The position numbers were made by a program, and so were the translations under genes. Shown one piece after another: positions 4,932 to 5,088 of a stretch of 5,088 nucleotides of DNA. The notes beneath the pieces were generated by a model that did not search any database, was not told where the DNA came from, and saw only the letters and a list, made by a program, of their open reading frames with translations. The stretch's first letter is position 1, and each line of letters opens with the position of its first letter. This stretch comes from Acidimicrobiales bacterium (GTDB lineage Bacteria; Actinomycetota; Acidimicrobiia; Acidimicrobiales; JANYDT01), in contig JANYHQ010000254.1 of the NCBI GenBank assembly GCA_025358985.1, positions 1 to 5,088 of the forward strand. The letters are read 5' to 3'.

Positions 4932-5088
4932 TGTCTGAGCATGCTGTAGGCGCCAAGCCGCTCTCCGGTTCCGACCGTCCCTCCCGCAAATTCACAGCGG
5001 GACGTATGTGTCGCGAGCCTGGGTGCGCCACCCGTTTGTCCATCTACAACAACGGCAAGTTCTGCTCGCAACACGAGCCGATGCTTGT
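4932..5088 (+). CDS. Small Cys/His (zinc-ribbon-like) protein of unknown function, 3'-truncated
   Basis: The frame starts at ATG 4932 and is still open at the window end, giving 52 residues plus a partial codon. The first 25 residues are polar and basic (GSDRPSRKFTAGR) and probably flexible. They are followed by MCREPGCATRLSIYNNGKFC and then SQHE: C27-x4-C32-x12-C45-x2-H48, with an LSIYN core. This looks like a compact single-zinc knuckle of the C..GC..LS.YN...C..H kind that I associate with small actinobacterial proteins and some DNA-binding regulators. I cannot name a family. It follows the anti-sigma gene after 61 nt and has its own SigR-type promoter and a GGAGGT sequence upstream, both of which support it as a real gene. 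The cysteines could bind zinc or be redox-active, which would suit a thiol-stress regulon; that is inference. The remainder beyond the window may hold a further domain such as a helix-turn-helix. Confidence 0.7.

Noticed and set aside
4846..5074. Two - strand open frames at the window end
   Set aside because: They overlap the Cys/His gene, whose + strand frame has a start, a promoter and a patterned Cys/His motif; the antisense frames show no comparable signal.

Overview
The window reads as chromosomal DNA of a moderately GC-rich actinobacterium. The protein types (N-terminal-GNAT Pat-like protein, SigR/SigH-class ECF sigma factor with a zinc-binding anti-sigma factor) and the GTG starts fit Actinobacteria. 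An Acidimicrobiia-like lineage is my guess from the divergence of the proteins from the Streptomyces and Mycobacterium versions I know; the sequence does not prove it. Every gene I accept is on the + strand, and there is no sign of mobile DNA, CRISPR or phage.

Layout. Positions 1-203 hold the C-terminal end of a protein that looks like the DNA polymerase III delta' subunit (HolB). A complete tRNA-Thr(CGT) with encoded CCA follows at 256-331, then a perfect 10-bp inverted repeat (357-393) that may end transcription or isolate the tRNA. A class II-type histone-deacetylase-family enzyme (442-1458) overlaps by 4 nt (GTGA) an 830-residue fusion protein (1455-3947). That fusion has an N-terminal GNAT acetyltransferase domain followed by an NDP-forming acyl-CoA-synthetase-like module, the order reported for the Streptomyces lividans PatA type of protein lysine acetyltransferase. 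After 29 nt comes a SigR/SigH-type ECF sigma factor (3977-4543), after 30 nt its probable RsrA-like ZAS anti-sigma factor (4574-4870), and after 61 nt the start of a small Cys/His protein (4932 to beyond the window end).

How the genes may work together. The deacetylase and the Pat-like protein are a plausible writer/eraser pair for reversible lysine acylation, made in coupled amounts. The ligase half of the Pat-like protein has lost the segment that carries the phospho-histidine and several ATP-grasp residues, so it looks like a sensor or regulatory module and not an enzyme. The sigma/anti-sigma pair is a thiol-redox switch. In front of the last small gene I find a promoter matching the SigR-class consensus exactly (GGAAT-N18-GTT). 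This suggests that the sigma factor activates that Cys/His protein, probably from a leaderless or nearly leaderless mRNA. Whether the acylation pair and the redox pair share one transcript is open, but the spacing allows it.

No gene-free stretch in the window is longer than about 300 bases; the longest (204-441) contains the tRNA and the hairpin.
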